Shown in pieces: positions 35,489 through 44,059 of a stretch of DNA of 64,000 bases. The stretch is from Roseateles_B sp041912595 (GTDB lineage: Bacteria; Pseudomonadota; Gammaproteobacteria; Burkholderiales; Burkholderiaceae_C), in NCBI GenBank assembly GCA_041912595.1, contig JAYRMR010000010.1:45262-109261 (forward strand). Reading direction: 5' to 3'. The position numbers and the translations under genes were made by a program. Position 1 is the stretch's first letter; each line of letters begins with the position of its first letter. The notes under the pieces are model-generated. The model saw nothing but the letters and a program-made list of their open reading frames with translations. It searched no databases and was not told the origin of the DNA.

Positions 35489-36124
35489 TCAGGCGGCGCG
35501 CTTGAAGGTGGCCAGCAGCGTGCCGGCTGCGATGAAGAGGCTGCCGAAGACGCGGTTGAGCGTCTTGATGTGCTCGGCGCTGCGCAGCGCGGAGAGCACC
35601 TTGGCCGCCAGGGCCGTGTAGCCGGCCATCACCACGAGGTCGGTGAAGCACAGCGTGGCGCCGATGACGGTGTACTGCGACGTCAGGCTCTGGTGCATGT
35701 CCAGGAACTGCGGCACCACGGCCAGCAGGAAGACGGTGCCCTTGGGGTTGACCGCGTTGATGGCCCAGCCGCGCAGCACCAGCTGGCGCAGGCTCACGGC
35801 GCGGCTCTCGCCCGGCTCGGCGGCCGCCACCAGCGGCTTGGCCGGCGCGCGCCACTGCTGCACGCCCAGGTAGACGAGGTAGGCCACGCCCAGCCACTTG
35901 ACCAGCGCGAAGCCGAAGGACGAGGCGGCGATCAGCGCACCGAGGCCCGCACCGACCAGCACGATCTGCGTGAGGATGCCCAGCACGAGGCCGAAGGTGG
36001 TGAAGTAGCCGCGGCGGAAGCCGTGGTTGAGGCCGGAGCTCATGGCGGCGATGGCGCCGGCGCCCGGCGAGAGGCTGATGGCCCAGGAAGCGGCGAAGAA
36101 GGCCAGCCAGGTCGAGAATTCCAT
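35489..36124 (-). CDS. LysE/RhtB family amino-acid exporter
   Basis: Inner-membrane exporter of 211 residues with six helices. The N-terminal block SWAISLSPGAGAIAAMSSGL matches the conserved proline-glycine loop of the family, and NAVNPKGTVFLLAVVPQF (about 130-147) is the second hallmark. Substrates of relatives include lysine, homoserine and threonine. The ATG at 36124 has a GGAGCACC-like ribosome-binding site. A minus-strand TGCTACAAC around 36183-36191 could be its extended -10. It is divergent from radA. Confidence 0.9.
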   Translation of the reverse strand: MEFSTWLAFFAASWAISLSPGAGAIAAMSSGLNHGFRRGYFTTFGLVLGILTQIVLVGAGLGALIAASSFGFALVKWLGVAYLVYLGVQQWRAPAKPLVAAAEPGESRAVSLRQLVLRGWAINAVNPKGTVFLLAVVPQFLDMHQSLTSQYTVIGATLCFTDLVVMAGYTALAAKVLSALRSAEHIKTLNRVFGSLFIAAGTLLATFKRAA

Positions 36125-36327
36125 GTCGAGGTGCTCCAGCGAAGGCCGCGCCCGGAACAGCGGTGGGCGGCGGCGAACCGTGGTTGTAGCACTTTGTCCG
36201 GGTTTTTGCCGAGGTCACGGGGATTCGCGCATGAACTCCGCCCGCGTCCGGCCCGCGGGGTGGCGGTCGTGGTCCCGATGGAGGAGGCGGCGCGGCCCGG
36301 CGAGCGCCGCGCTTCGGCCCGTCACGC

Positions 36328-36333
36328 CACAAT
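36328..36333 (+). promoter_or_regulatory. -10-like CACAAT element for radA
   Basis: Ends seven bases before the radA ATG at 36341, the same geometry as at alr. A clear -35 is lacking. Confidence 0.4.
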
Positions 36334-36340
36334 GCCGGCC

Positions 36341-37705
36341 ATGGCCAAGGAAAAAACCATCTACAGCTGCAGCGAATGCGGCGGCAGCAGCCCGAAGTGG
36401 CTCGGCAAGTGCCCGCACTGCGGCGCCTGGAACACCCTCATCGAGACGCTGGCCGAGCCGGCCGGCGGCGGCAAGAACCGCTTCCAGGCCCTGGCCCGCA
36501 GCCAGCCGGTGGCCACGCTCAGCGAGATCGAGGCCAGCGACTACGACCGCACGCCCACCGGCCAGGAGGAGCTGGACCGCGTGCTGGGCGGCGGCATCGT
36601 GGCCGGCGGCGTGGTGCTGATCGGCGGGGACCCCGGCATCGGCAAGTCCACGCTGCTGCTGCAGGCGGTGGACGCCCTCTCGAAGCAGTGCACCGTGCTC
36701 TACGTCACCGGCGAGGAGTCGGGCGCCCAGGTGGCCATGCGCGCCCGGCGGCTCGGGCTCTCCGGTGCGCAGGTGCGGGTGCTGGCCGAGATCAACCTCG
36801 AGAAGATCCTCGCCACGATCGAGGCGGAGGCCCCGGCCTTCTGCGTGATCGACTCCATCCAGACGCTCTACTCCGACCAGCTGTCCTCCGCGCCCGGCTC
36901 CGTGGCGCAGGTGCGCGAATGCGCGGCGCAGCTCACCCGCACGGCCAAGGCCGGCGGCTGCGCGATGGTGCTGGTGGGCCACGTCACCAAGGAAGGTGCG
37001 TTGGCCGGGCCACGGGTGCTGGAGCACATCGTGGACACCGTGCTGTATTTCGAGGGCGACACCCACAGCAGCTTCCGCCTGGTGCGGGCCATCAAGAACC
37101 GCTTCGGCGCCGTCAACGAGATCGGCGTCTTCGCCATGACGGACAAGGGCCTCAAGGGCGTGGCCAACCCCAGCGCCCTCTTCCTCTCCACCCACGGCGA
37201 CCCGGTGCCGGGCTCCTGCGTGCTGGTCACGCTCGAGGGCACGCGGCCGCTGCTGGTGGAGCTGCAGGCGCTGGTCGACTCCGGCGGCCCGAGCCCGCGC
37301 CGGCTCTCGGTGGGCCTGGACCGCGACCGCCTCGCCATGCTGCTGGCCGTGCTGCACCGCCATGCGGGCGTCTCCACCAGTGACCAGGACGTCTTCGTGA
37401 ACGCCGTCGGCGGCGTGCGCATCGGCGAACCGGCGGCCGACCTCGCCGTGCTGCTCGCCATCCAGAGCAGCCTGCGGGGCAAGGCGCTGCCGCGCGGCTT
37501 CATCGCCTTCGGCGAGGTGGGCCTCGCCGGCGAGGTGCGCCCGGCGCCGCGGGGCCAGGAGCGGCTCAAGGAGGCCGCCAAGCTCGGTTTCAGCGTCGCG
37601 GTGGTGCCCAAGGCGAACGCCCCCAAGAAGCCCATCGAGGGCCTGACCGTGCATGCCGTGGACCGCATCGAGGACGCCATCGACGTCCTTCGCGGGCTGG
37701 ACTGA
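36341..37705 (+). CDS. radA: DNA repair protein RadA
   Basis: RecA-related ATPase that helps branch migration and processing of recombination intermediates. The 454 residues show the N-terminal zinc finger (Cys10, Cys13, Cys24, Cys27), Walker A GGDPGIGKST (95-104), Walker B VIDSIQTLY, the RadA-specific KNRFG motif (about 255-259) and the C-terminal Lon-protease-like domain (about 310-454). I chose the ATG at 36341; the in-frame ATG at 36332 overlaps the CACAAT element. Confidence 0.96.
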   Translation: MAKEKTIYSCSECGGSSPKWLGKCPHCGAWNTLIETLAEPAGGGKNRFQALARSQPVATLSEIEASDYDRTPTGQEELDRVLGGGIVAGGVVLIGGDPGIGKSTLLLQAVDALSKQCTVLYVTGEESGAQVAMRARRLGLSGAQVRVLAEINLEKILATIEAEAPAFCVIDSIQTLYSDQLSSAPGSVAQVRECAAQLTRTAKAGGCAMVLVGHVTKEGALAGPRVLEHIVDTVLYFEGDTHSSFRLVRAIKNRFGAVNEIGVFAMTDKGLKGVANPSALFLSTHGDPVPGSCVLVTLEGTRPLLVELQALVDSGGPSPRRLSVGLDRDRLAMLLAVLHRHAGVSTSDQDVFVNAVGGVRIGEPAADLAVLLAIQSSLRGKALPRGFIAFGEVGLAGEVRPAPRGQERLKEAAKLGFSVAVVPKANAPKKPIEGLTVHAVDRIEDAIDVLRGLD

Positions 37706-37818
37706 GTCAAGGTTGGCATCCCGGCCCCCTGCCCCGCTTGACAGACACTGGCTCTCGCGCCGAAGTCTGCTTACGATGGGACGCATCTCGAACTGCCCCT
37801 GCCACCAAGGAGCCCGCC

Positions 37819-38253
37819 ATGACCGACTCTGCTGAGCAGCGCCAGCACACCCGTTTCGACCTGCCGGCGTCGCAGCAGGACGTGGCCTCGCTGCCGGGCT
37901 GGATCTTCAAGCCCGTGCAGTTCACCCGCGGCCCGGCCGGCCTGGTGTTGAACATCAGCAACGGCGGGCTGCAGGTGCTGACGAGCGCCTCCGAGACCCT
38001 GGACCACGGCCCTTACGAGGTGGTGCTGCTGCTCGGGCAGGCCGATGCGGAGCCGGGCGAGGACGAGCAGGTGTCCTGGTTCAACGGCGTGCTGGAGCGC
38101 GCCTGGACGCGCCCGCTGCCGGGCATGGGCCATCTGCACGGCATGCGTTTCCTCTCCGCCAATTCCACCGCCGAGAAATTCCTGGCCGGCCATCGCGCCG
38201 ACCTCGAGGGCGGGCACTGGGTCCGCTGCGTGCTGCTGCAGGTCAAGCCCTGA
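37819..38253 (+). CDS. PilZ domain protein (putative c-di-GMP receptor)
   Basis: A 144-residue cytoplasmic protein. The two c-di-GMP-binding motifs of PilZ are visible: RQHTR (RxxxR, residues 8-12) and NISNGG (in place of DxSxxG, about 46-51). Asn replaces the usual Asp, a change tolerated in known PilZ domains. The ATG at 37819 has AAGGAG upstream. It is convergent with a GGDEF gene 71 bases away, which suggests a linked signalling pair. The output pathway is unknown. Confidence 0.83.
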   Translation: MTDSAEQRQHTRFDLPASQQDVASLPGWIFKPVQFTRGPAGLVLNISNGGLQVLTSASETLDHGPYEVVLLLGQADAEPGEDEQVSWFNGVLERAWTRPLPGMGHLHGMRFLSANSTAEKFLAGHRADLEGGHWVRCVLLQVKP

Positions 38254-38324
38254 TGCGTCGACGCTGACCGTGCCCCGGGGCGCCAGCACCAACACCAGCA
38301 CCAGCGCCGGCGCCGTGGGCGGCC

Positions 38325-40223
38325 TCAGTGGCCCGCCGTCCCCAGAAGCAGACGCCCCGCGCGCTTGCTGGCATACATGGCATCGTCGGCGGTCTTCTTG
38401 AGGCTGCGCTCGTCGTCCCCATCCTCGGGGTAGAGCGCGAGGCCCAGCGAGCACGTCAGCTCCAGGCGCAGCTCACCCAGCTGCAGCGGCTGCGCCACGA
38501 GGTTGTAGATCTTCTCGGCCACGTGGCGGGCGCTGTCGCGGCTCACCGGGCCGCACAGCAGCACGAGGAACTCGTCGCCCCCGATGCGTCCCACGACGTC
38601 CGTCTCCCGCACGGCCGCCTTCAGCCGCCGGGCCACGGCCTGCAGCAGCTCGTCGCCCACCGCGTGGCCGTGGACGTCGTTGACCGGCTTGAAGCGGTCC
38701 AGGTCCACGAGGATCAGCCCCAGGGTCTCGTGGTAGCGCCGGGCATGGGCCAGGGCCAGCTGCAGGCGCTCCGAGAAGTGCGCACGGTTGGCCAGCTCCG
38801 TCAGCGGGTCGTGGCGGGCCAGGAAGTGGATCTGCGCCTCGGACTGCCGGCGGGCGTCGATGTCGGACAGCGTGCCGATCATGCGCCGCGGCACCTCCCG
38901 GCCGTCGCGCTCGACGATGCGCCCGCGCGCCATCAGCCAGCGCCAGCCGCCGTCGACCGCCCGGACGCGGTACTCCACCTCGAAGCTGCCCACGCCGCCC
39001 TGGATGCAGTCCCGCAGCCGCTGCCGCAGCCCGGGCTGGTCGTCGGGATGGACGAGGGGCAGCATCTGCTGGAAGCGGGGCTCGCCGGCCGTCAGCGGCC
39101 AGCCCATGAGCGTCTTCCAGCGGGCGGTCGTGACGAGGACGTCGGCCCGCATGTCCCAGTCCCAGACGCCATCGCCCGCGCCTTCGAGCGCAAAGGCCCA
39201 GCGCTGCTCGCTCTCGCGCAGCGCCCGCGTCATGCGCTGCGCCAGCGCCTTCGCGCGCTCGCGGGAGCCGGCCAGCGCCCAGGCCAGCAGGGCCAGCAGC
39301 ACGCTGCCCAGCACACCGATCATGGCCAGGGTGCGGGGCTCGGCCCGGCCGGCCAGCGGCGCGTAGTCCTCGTGCGCCTGCAGCTGCAGCGTCCAGTCCT
39401 GGCCGCCTCGCAGCAGTCGTTGCTGGCGCAGCAGCAGGCCGCCGGCGGGCGCCCGCGCTGCCGGGTACAGCAGGGTGTCCTCGCCCGGGGTGTCGCCCTC
39501 GAAAAGCCGCAGGCTCAGGCCGCGGGGCATCTGGGCCTGCAAGGGATCCATCAGGGCGGCCACGGCCACCGGGGCCAACACCCAGGACTCGAGCCGGCGG
39601 CTGCCGTCGGGCGCCGGCCGGAACAGCGGCTGCACCAGCAGGACACCCGGGCTGTGGCCCAGGCGCCAGCGGCGCAGGTCCAGGGCCGGGCTCAGCGTGG
39701 CCTGCCCGCTTTCGCGCGCCAGCAGCAGCGTGGGCTGCAGCAGCGGATCCCGCCAGAGGTCCTGCGGCTGCCCCAGCGGCCCCGGCCCCGGCAGCAGCGG
39801 CCCCAGCAGGGCGCGCGGCGCGGCCTCGTCGTCCGCCGGGCGGCTGGGCAGCCAGCGCACGAGCGCCAGGCCCTCGAGCCCCGCATGCTCGACCCCCAGG
39901 GGCATCGCCGCAAGAAAGCGGGCGAGCCGCGCCTCGTCGAGCACCGGGCCGCCGGCCGGCTCCTGCGCCTGGGCCAGCGCGTGCACGGCCGAGAGGATCT
40001 GCTGCAGGGCGTCGAGCCGGTGGCCCAGACGCTGGCTGGCAGCATGCAGGGCGGCATCGACGTCCCGCTGCAGGACGATCTCCGCCTCGTGCCGCTCGTG
40101 CGACCACAGGCCCAGGCTCAGCAGCAGCCCCAGCAGCAGCACGGCCCAGGGCAGGCCCTGGGCCAGGGACGGCCCCTCCCGCCAGCGGGCCCGCCAGCGC
40201 AGCAGACGCCGTCGCAGGCTCAT
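38325..40223 (-). CDS. Membrane diguanylate cyclase (CHASE-like sensor, PAS, GGDEF)
   Basis: Makes c-di-GMP. The 632 residues contain helix 1 (about 24-44), a periplasmic CHASE-like sensor (about 50-290), helix 2 (about 305-325), a PAS domain (about 345-455, WDWDMRADVLVTTARWKTLM) and the GGDEF domain. The active-site motif GGDEF is intact at 548-552 and is preceded by the inhibitory-site motif RETD at 539-542 (RxxD), so product inhibition is expected. I chose the ATG at 40223 (MSLRRRLLRW) with GAGGTGG upstream. It is convergent with the PilZ gene. Confidence 0.92.
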   Translation of the reverse strand: MSLRRRLLRWRARWREGPSLAQGLPWAVLLLGLLLSLGLWSHERHEAEIVLQRDVDAALHAASQRLGHRLDALQQILSAVHALAQAQEPAGGPVLDEARLARFLAAMPLGVEHAGLEGLALVRWLPSRPADDEAAPRALLGPLLPGPGPLGQPQDLWRDPLLQPTLLLARESGQATLSPALDLRRWRLGHSPGVLLVQPLFRPAPDGSRRLESWVLAPVAVAALMDPLQAQMPRGLSLRLFEGDTPGEDTLLYPAARAPAGGLLLRQQRLLRGGQDWTLQLQAHEDYAPLAGRAEPRTLAMIGVLGSVLLALLAWALAGSRERAKALAQRMTRALRESEQRWAFALEGAGDGVWDWDMRADVLVTTARWKTLMGWPLTAGEPRFQQMLPLVHPDDQPGLRQRLRDCIQGGVGSFEVEYRVRAVDGGWRWLMARGRIVERDGREVPRRMIGTLSDIDARRQSEAQIHFLARHDPLTELANRAHFSERLQLALAHARRYHETLGLILVDLDRFKPVNDVHGHAVGDELLQAVARRLKAAVRETDVVGRIGGDEFLVLLCGPVSRDSARHVAEKIYNLVAQPLQLGELRLELTCSLGLALYPEDGDDERSLKKTADDAMYASKRAGRLLLGTAGH

Positions 40224-40400
40224 GCGCCACCTCGCGGAAGGCGCCCCACCGGGCTTCGCTCCGACATGCCGATACCTCCGGCGCCACGGCGCCCGTGAAG
40301 GAGACCTCGTCGAGGGTGGCCGCCCGGCCGCGAAGGCACGCGGGGGCGGGCACCGCGATCGCACAGAATACGCCTCTCACCGACACAACCCAAGCCGACG

Positions 40401-40799
40401 ATGCGCCCGACTCCCGCCCCCGCCACGCCGCCCGACGGCTTTGCCGGACGATTCCCGACGCCCTACGTCGCGGTCATCTTCACCAGCCAGCGCCGGGCGC
40501 CGGATCCGGCCTACGACGCCACGGCCGAGACCATGGTGGCGCTGGCCGCGCAGCAGCCGGGCTACCTGGGCGCCGAAAGCGCGCGGGGTGCCGATGGCCT
40601 GGGCATCACCGTCTCCTACTGGACTGACGAGGCCGCCGTCGCCGCCTGGCGCGCCGAGCTGCGCCACCAGGCCGCGCGGGACACCGGCCGGCTGCGCTGG
40701 TACCGCCATTACGAGCTGCGCGTCGCCCGCGTCGAACGTGCCTATGGCTGGGACGAGCAGGACGGCAGCGCCGACCCGATGCAGGGAGGCGCGGCATGA
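40401..40799 (+). CDS. Antibiotic biosynthesis monooxygenase (ABM) domain protein
   Basis: A 132-residue protein with the dimeric ferredoxin-like ABM fold: VAVIFTSQRRAPDPAYDATA (about 23-42), then AAQQPGYLGAESARGADG and a YWTDEAAVAAWRAELRHQ helix. Relatives are haem-degrading or polyketide monooxygenases, but many, like this one, are of unknown function. It overlaps the next gene by four bases (ATGA). Confidence 0.82.
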   Translation: MRPTPAPATPPDGFAGRFPTPYVAVIFTSQRRAPDPAYDATAETMVALAAQQPGYLGAESARGADGLGITVSYWTDEAAVAAWRAELRHQAARDTGRLRWYRHYELRVARVERAYGWDEQDGSADPMQGGAA

Positions 40800-41206
40800 A
40801 CCCGGTCGTGGGCATCGCCCTGGCCCTGGCCGCGCTGGTGGGTGGCGGCCTGCTGCTGGGCTGGAAGGGCGTGATCCTGGCACTCACCGTGATCGTGTTC
40901 TGGCTGCTGCTGCAGTTCAGCCGCCTGATGCGGGTGATGCAGACGGCCAACGGCGCGCCCGTCGGGCAGATCGACAGCGCCGTCATGCTGCAGTCCCGCC
41001 TGCGCGAGGGCATGAAGCTGATGGACGTGCTGCCGATGACCAAGAGCCTCGGCGCCAAGGTCGAGGGGCAGGCGGAGACCTGGGCCTGGACGGACGCCGG
41101 CGGCATCCACGTGGAGCTGCAGTTCCGCAAGGGCGTCCTGCAACGGTGGGAATTGCGGCGCCCGGCGGAGGCCGCGGACGACGTTCCCGGCACGGGCGCG
41201 GCATAG
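40796..41206 (+). CDS. Hypothetical membrane protein
   Basis: A 136-residue protein that I do not recognise. Two hydrophobic helices (about 4-24 and 25-42) form an N-terminal hairpin; the rest is a soluble domain (LREGMKLMDVLPMTKSLGAK). Its ATG overlaps the stop of the ABM gene, so the two are translationally coupled. The -10 element of ilvE (TAGAAT, 41204-41209) begins over its stop codon. Confidence 0.75.
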   Translation: MNPVVGIALALAALVGGGLLLGWKGVILALTVIVFWLLLQFSRLMRVMQTANGAPVGQIDSAVMLQSRLREGMKLMDVLPMTKSLGAKVEGQAETWAWTDAGGIHVELQFRKGVLQRWELRRPAEAADDVPGTGAA

Positions 41207-41209
41207 AAT
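41204..41209 (+). promoter_or_regulatory. -10-like TAGAAT element for ilvE
   Basis: Located about 40 bases before the ilvE ATG. No good -35 is seen at 16-18 bases upstream. Confidence 0.4.
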
Positions 41210-41248
41210 CTCCGGGTTGACCCTCAAGCCCACGAGCAAGGAGCCCTC

Positions 41249-42184
41249 ATGTCCATGGACGACCGCGACGGCAAGATCTGGATGGATGGCCAGCTGGTCG
41301 ACTGGCGCGACGCCAAGATCCATGTGCTGAGCCACACCCTGCATTACGGCTGCGGCGCCTTCGAGGGCGTGCGCGCCTACAAGACCTCCCGGGGCACGGC
41401 CATCTTCCGCCTGCGCGAGCACACGGAGCGCCTGTTCAACAGCGCCAAGATCCTGCGCATGAAGATCCCCTTCACGCTGCAGGAGGTCGAGGAGGCCCAG
41501 AAGGCCGTCGTGCGCGAGAACCAGCTCGAGAGCGGTTACCTGCGCCCGCTCACCTGGATCGGCTCCGAGAAGCTGGGCGTGAGCCCCAAGGGCAACAAGA
41601 TCCACCTGATGGTCGCCGCCTGGGCCTGGGGCGCCTACCTGGGCGAGGAAGGCCTGAAGCGCGGCATCCGCGTCAAGACCAGCTCCTACACCCGCCACCA
41701 CGTCAACATCACGATGACGCAGGCCAAGGCCGTCTCGAACTACACCAACAGCATCCTGGCCAACATGGAGGCCACGGACGACGGCTACGACGAGGCCCTG
41801 CTGCTGGACGCCTCGGGCTTCGTGTCCGAGGGTGCCGGCGAGAACCTCTTCGTCATCAAGAACGGCGTCGTCTACACGCCCGACCTCTCGGCCGGCGCGC
41901 TGAACGGCATCACCCGCAACACCATCTTCCACATCTGCCAGGACCTGGGCCTGCCGCTGGTGGAAAAGCGCATCACCCGCGACGAGGTCTACATCGCCGA
42001 TGAAGCCTTCTTCACCGGCACCGCGGCAGAAGTGACCCCGATCCGCGAGCTGGACCGCATCGAGCTGGGCACGGCGGACTACGTCGGTCGGCGCGGCCCC
42101 CTCACCGAAAAGATCCAGGCGGCCTTCTTTGACATCGTCAACGGCCGCAATCCCAAGTACGCCCATTGGCTGAGCCCGGTCTGA
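41249..42184 (+). CDS. ilvE: Branched-chain amino acid aminotransferase
   Basis: Class IV PLP transaminase for valine, leucine and isoleucine synthesis and breakdown. Length is 311 residues, standard for IlvE. The PLP lysine is Lys160 (MTQAKAVSNYTNS). The block EGAGENLFVIKNGVVYTP and GITRNTIFHI match the family. The start ATG at 41249 has AAGGAG upstream; an in-frame ATG two codons later is possible. It heads a run of four co-directional genes. Confidence 0.95.
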   Translation: MSMDDRDGKIWMDGQLVDWRDAKIHVLSHTLHYGCGAFEGVRAYKTSRGTAIFRLREHTERLFNSAKILRMKIPFTLQEVEEAQKAVVRENQLESGYLRPLTWIGSEKLGVSPKGNKIHLMVAAWAWGAYLGEEGLKRGIRVKTSSYTRHHVNITMTQAKAVSNYTNSILANMEATDDGYDEALLLDASGFVSEGAGENLFVIKNGVVYTPDLSAGALNGITRNTIFHICQDLGLPLVEKRITRDEVYIADEAFFTGTAAEVTPIRELDRIELGTADYVGRRGPLTEKIQAAFFDIVNGRNPKYAHWLSPV

Positions 42185-42224
42185 GTGCCCGGTCTGCAGC
42201 CCCAAACCCAAGAAGAGAAGCCTC

Positions 42225-42431
42225 ATGAGCGAAGTCAAATCCGTCGTCGAAGTCCTGGCCAAGGACGTGCAAGGCCCCGGCGTGGTCGCCTGCCCGAACC
42301 CGGCCATGCCGCTGTGGAGCAACCACCCGCGCGTCTTCGTGGACGTCTCGCACGAAGGCGGCGGCAAGTGCCCGTACTGCGGCACCGTCTATCGCCTCAA
42401 GGACGGCGAACACCTGCACGCCGCCCACTGA
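42225..42431 (+). CDS. Zinc-finger domain protein (CHCC type)
   Basis: A 68-residue protein with the zf-CHCC motif: Cys23, His34, then CPYCG (Cys50, Cys53), as in the mitochondrial NADH dehydrogenase subunit NDUFS6. In betaproteobacteria this small protein often follows ilvE. Function is unknown. AGAAGAGAAG serves as ribosome-binding site. Confidence 0.85.
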   Translation: MSEVKSVVEVLAKDVQGPGVVACPNPAMPLWSNHPRVFVDVSHEGGGKCPYCGTVYRLKDGEHLHAAH

Positions 42432-42441
42432 GGGCCTCGCG

Positions 42442-42891
42442 ATGCATCGCCCCAAGGCGCAGACCGCCGCGCTGATGGCCTCGCCCGAGGACATCGAGCA
42501 GCAGTTCTACGAAGCCCTGCAGCACGCCGAGCTGGACCGGCTCATGGACATCTGGGCGGACGAGGACGAGGTGTCCTGCGTCCATCCCGGCGGCCCGCGC
42601 GTCGTGGGTCTCACGGCCATCCGCGCGGCCTTTGAGACCGTGTTCCAGCAGGGCCCCATCGCCGTCACGCCCGAGCGCGTGCGGCGCCTGCACACGGGCG
42701 ACACCGCCATCCACCAGGTGCTGGAACGCGTGCAGGTGGAAGGCGCGGACGGCGTGCAGAGCGCCTGGGTGATCGCCACCAACGTCTACCTCAAGACCTC
42801 CCACGGCTGGCGCATGGTCCTGCACCATGCCAGCCCCGGCACCGGCCACGACATCCAGGAAGTCGTGCAGGAGCCCACGATCCTGCACTGA
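42442..42891 (+). CDS. NTF2-like (SnoaL-like) family protein
   Basis: A 149-residue protein with the cone-shaped NTF2-like fold: an N-terminal helix (PEDIEQQFYEALQHAELDRL), then VSCVHPGGPRVVGLTAIRAA and the strand pattern ending WRMVLHHASPG. It lies 10 bases after the zinc-finger gene and its stop overlaps the next ATG (TGATGG), so it belongs to the ilvE-linked operon. No enzymatic role can be assigned. Confidence 0.82.
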   Translation: MHRPKAQTAALMASPEDIEQQFYEALQHAELDRLMDIWADEDEVSCVHPGGPRVVGLTAIRAAFETVFQQGPIAVTPERVRRLHTGDTAIHQVLERVQVEGADGVQSAWVIATNVYLKTSHGWRMVLHHASPGTGHDIQEVVQEPTILH

Positions 42892-43904
42892 TGGAGTTCC
42901 GCGCGCCCTGGTGGCAGCCCGGCGGGCAGGTCCAGACCATCTGGCCGGCCCTGTTCTCGCGGCGGCATTTCGGTGAGCCCCTGGCCTTCCAGCGCCAGCG
43001 CTGGCACACGCCGGACGGCGACTTCGTCGACGCCGACTTCCTCCTCGATCCCCCGCCCAAGGGCCGCCATCCCCGGGACACCACCCCCGCCGCGCCCCGG
43101 GAGGACGTGCCCCTGCTGGTGCTCTTCCATGGCCTGGAGGGCAGCTCGCAGAGCCATTACGCGCAGGCCTTTGCCGATGCCGCCCGGCGCCGCGGCTGGC
43201 GCTTCGTCATCCCGCACTTCCGCGGCTGCTCGGGCGAGCTGAACCTCGCGCCGCGGGCCTACCACTCGGGCGACCACGCCGAGATCGGCTGGATGCTGGC
43301 GCAGGTGCGCCGCCAGCACCGCGGGCCGATGATCGCGGCGGGCGTGTCCCTTGGCGGCAACGCGCTGCTGCGCTGGGCGCAGGAAGCCGGCGAGAGCGCC
43401 GCGCAGACGGCCGGCGCCGTGGCCGCCATCTGCTCGCCGATCGACCTCGCCGCGTCCGGTCGCGCCATCGGCAGCGGCTTCAACCGGCAGGTCTACACCC
43501 GGATGTTCCTGCGCACCATGGTGCCCAAGGCCCTGCGCAAGCTGCAGCAGCATCCCGGTCTGTTCGATGGCCAGGCGCTGCGCGAGGTCCGGGATCTCTA
43601 CGAGTTCGACAACCTCTTCACCGCGCCGCTGCACGGCTTCCGCAACACCGAGGACTACTGGGCGCGCGCCTCGGCCAAGCCCCAGCTGCCGCGCATCCGC
43701 GTGCCGGCCCTGGTGCTCAACGCGCGCAACGACCCCTTCGTGCCGGCCGCCTCGCTGCCCGGCCCGCAGGATGCCGGCCCCTTCGTGACGCTGTGGCAGC
43801 CGCAGCACGGCGGCCATGTGGGCTTCCCCGGTGGCCGCTTCCCCGGCCATGTGCTGGCCATGCCCGAGCTGGTCTGCCACTGGCTGGGCCAGCAGCTGGG
43901 CTGA
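42891..43904 (+). CDS. Alpha/beta hydrolase, YheT family
   Basis: Probable esterase of 337 residues, YheT/EMB8 type. The oxyanion block is LFHGLEGSSQSHYAQ (about 79-93), the nucleophile is Ser153 in GVSLGGNALL, the Asp lies in NARNDPFVP (about 280) and the His in QHGGHVGF (about 305). The ATG at 42891 overlaps the preceding stop. The physiological substrate of YheT proteins is unknown. Confidence 0.9.
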   Translation: MEFRAPWWQPGGQVQTIWPALFSRRHFGEPLAFQRQRWHTPDGDFVDADFLLDPPPKGRHPRDTTPAAPREDVPLLVLFHGLEGSSQSHYAQAFADAARRRGWRFVIPHFRGCSGELNLAPRAYHSGDHAEIGWMLAQVRRQHRGPMIAAGVSLGGNALLRWAQEAGESAAQTAGAVAAICSPIDLAASGRAIGSGFNRQVYTRMFLRTMVPKALRKLQQHPGLFDGQALREVRDLYEFDNLFTAPLHGFRNTEDYWARASAKPQLPRIRVPALVLNARNDPFVPAASLPGPQDAGPFVTLWQPQHGGHVGFPGGRFPGHVLAMPELVCHWLGQQLG

Positions 43905-44059
43905 CGCCAGGCCCGCGACGCGCCGCCCCTTTCGGCCGGGCGCCGCTCGTCGGCCCTGGCGACCGCTGGTGCGGCCCGACCCGCCGTTCGCCCGCCGTCT
44001 GCCCTCTCCACGCCTCCTCGCCGCTAGCATGGCGCCGCCCTGGAACGAGGAGGATGGAC

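Noticed and set aside
37738..37777. TTGACA (37738-37743) and TACGAT (37772-37777) as a sigma-70 promoter for the PilZ gene
   Set aside because: The spacing of 28 bases is too long for a -35/-10 pair.
44054..44056. ATG at 44054 as start of the ABC ATPase gene
   Set aside because: AGGAGG abuts it with no spacer; the ATG at 44060 has correct spacing.
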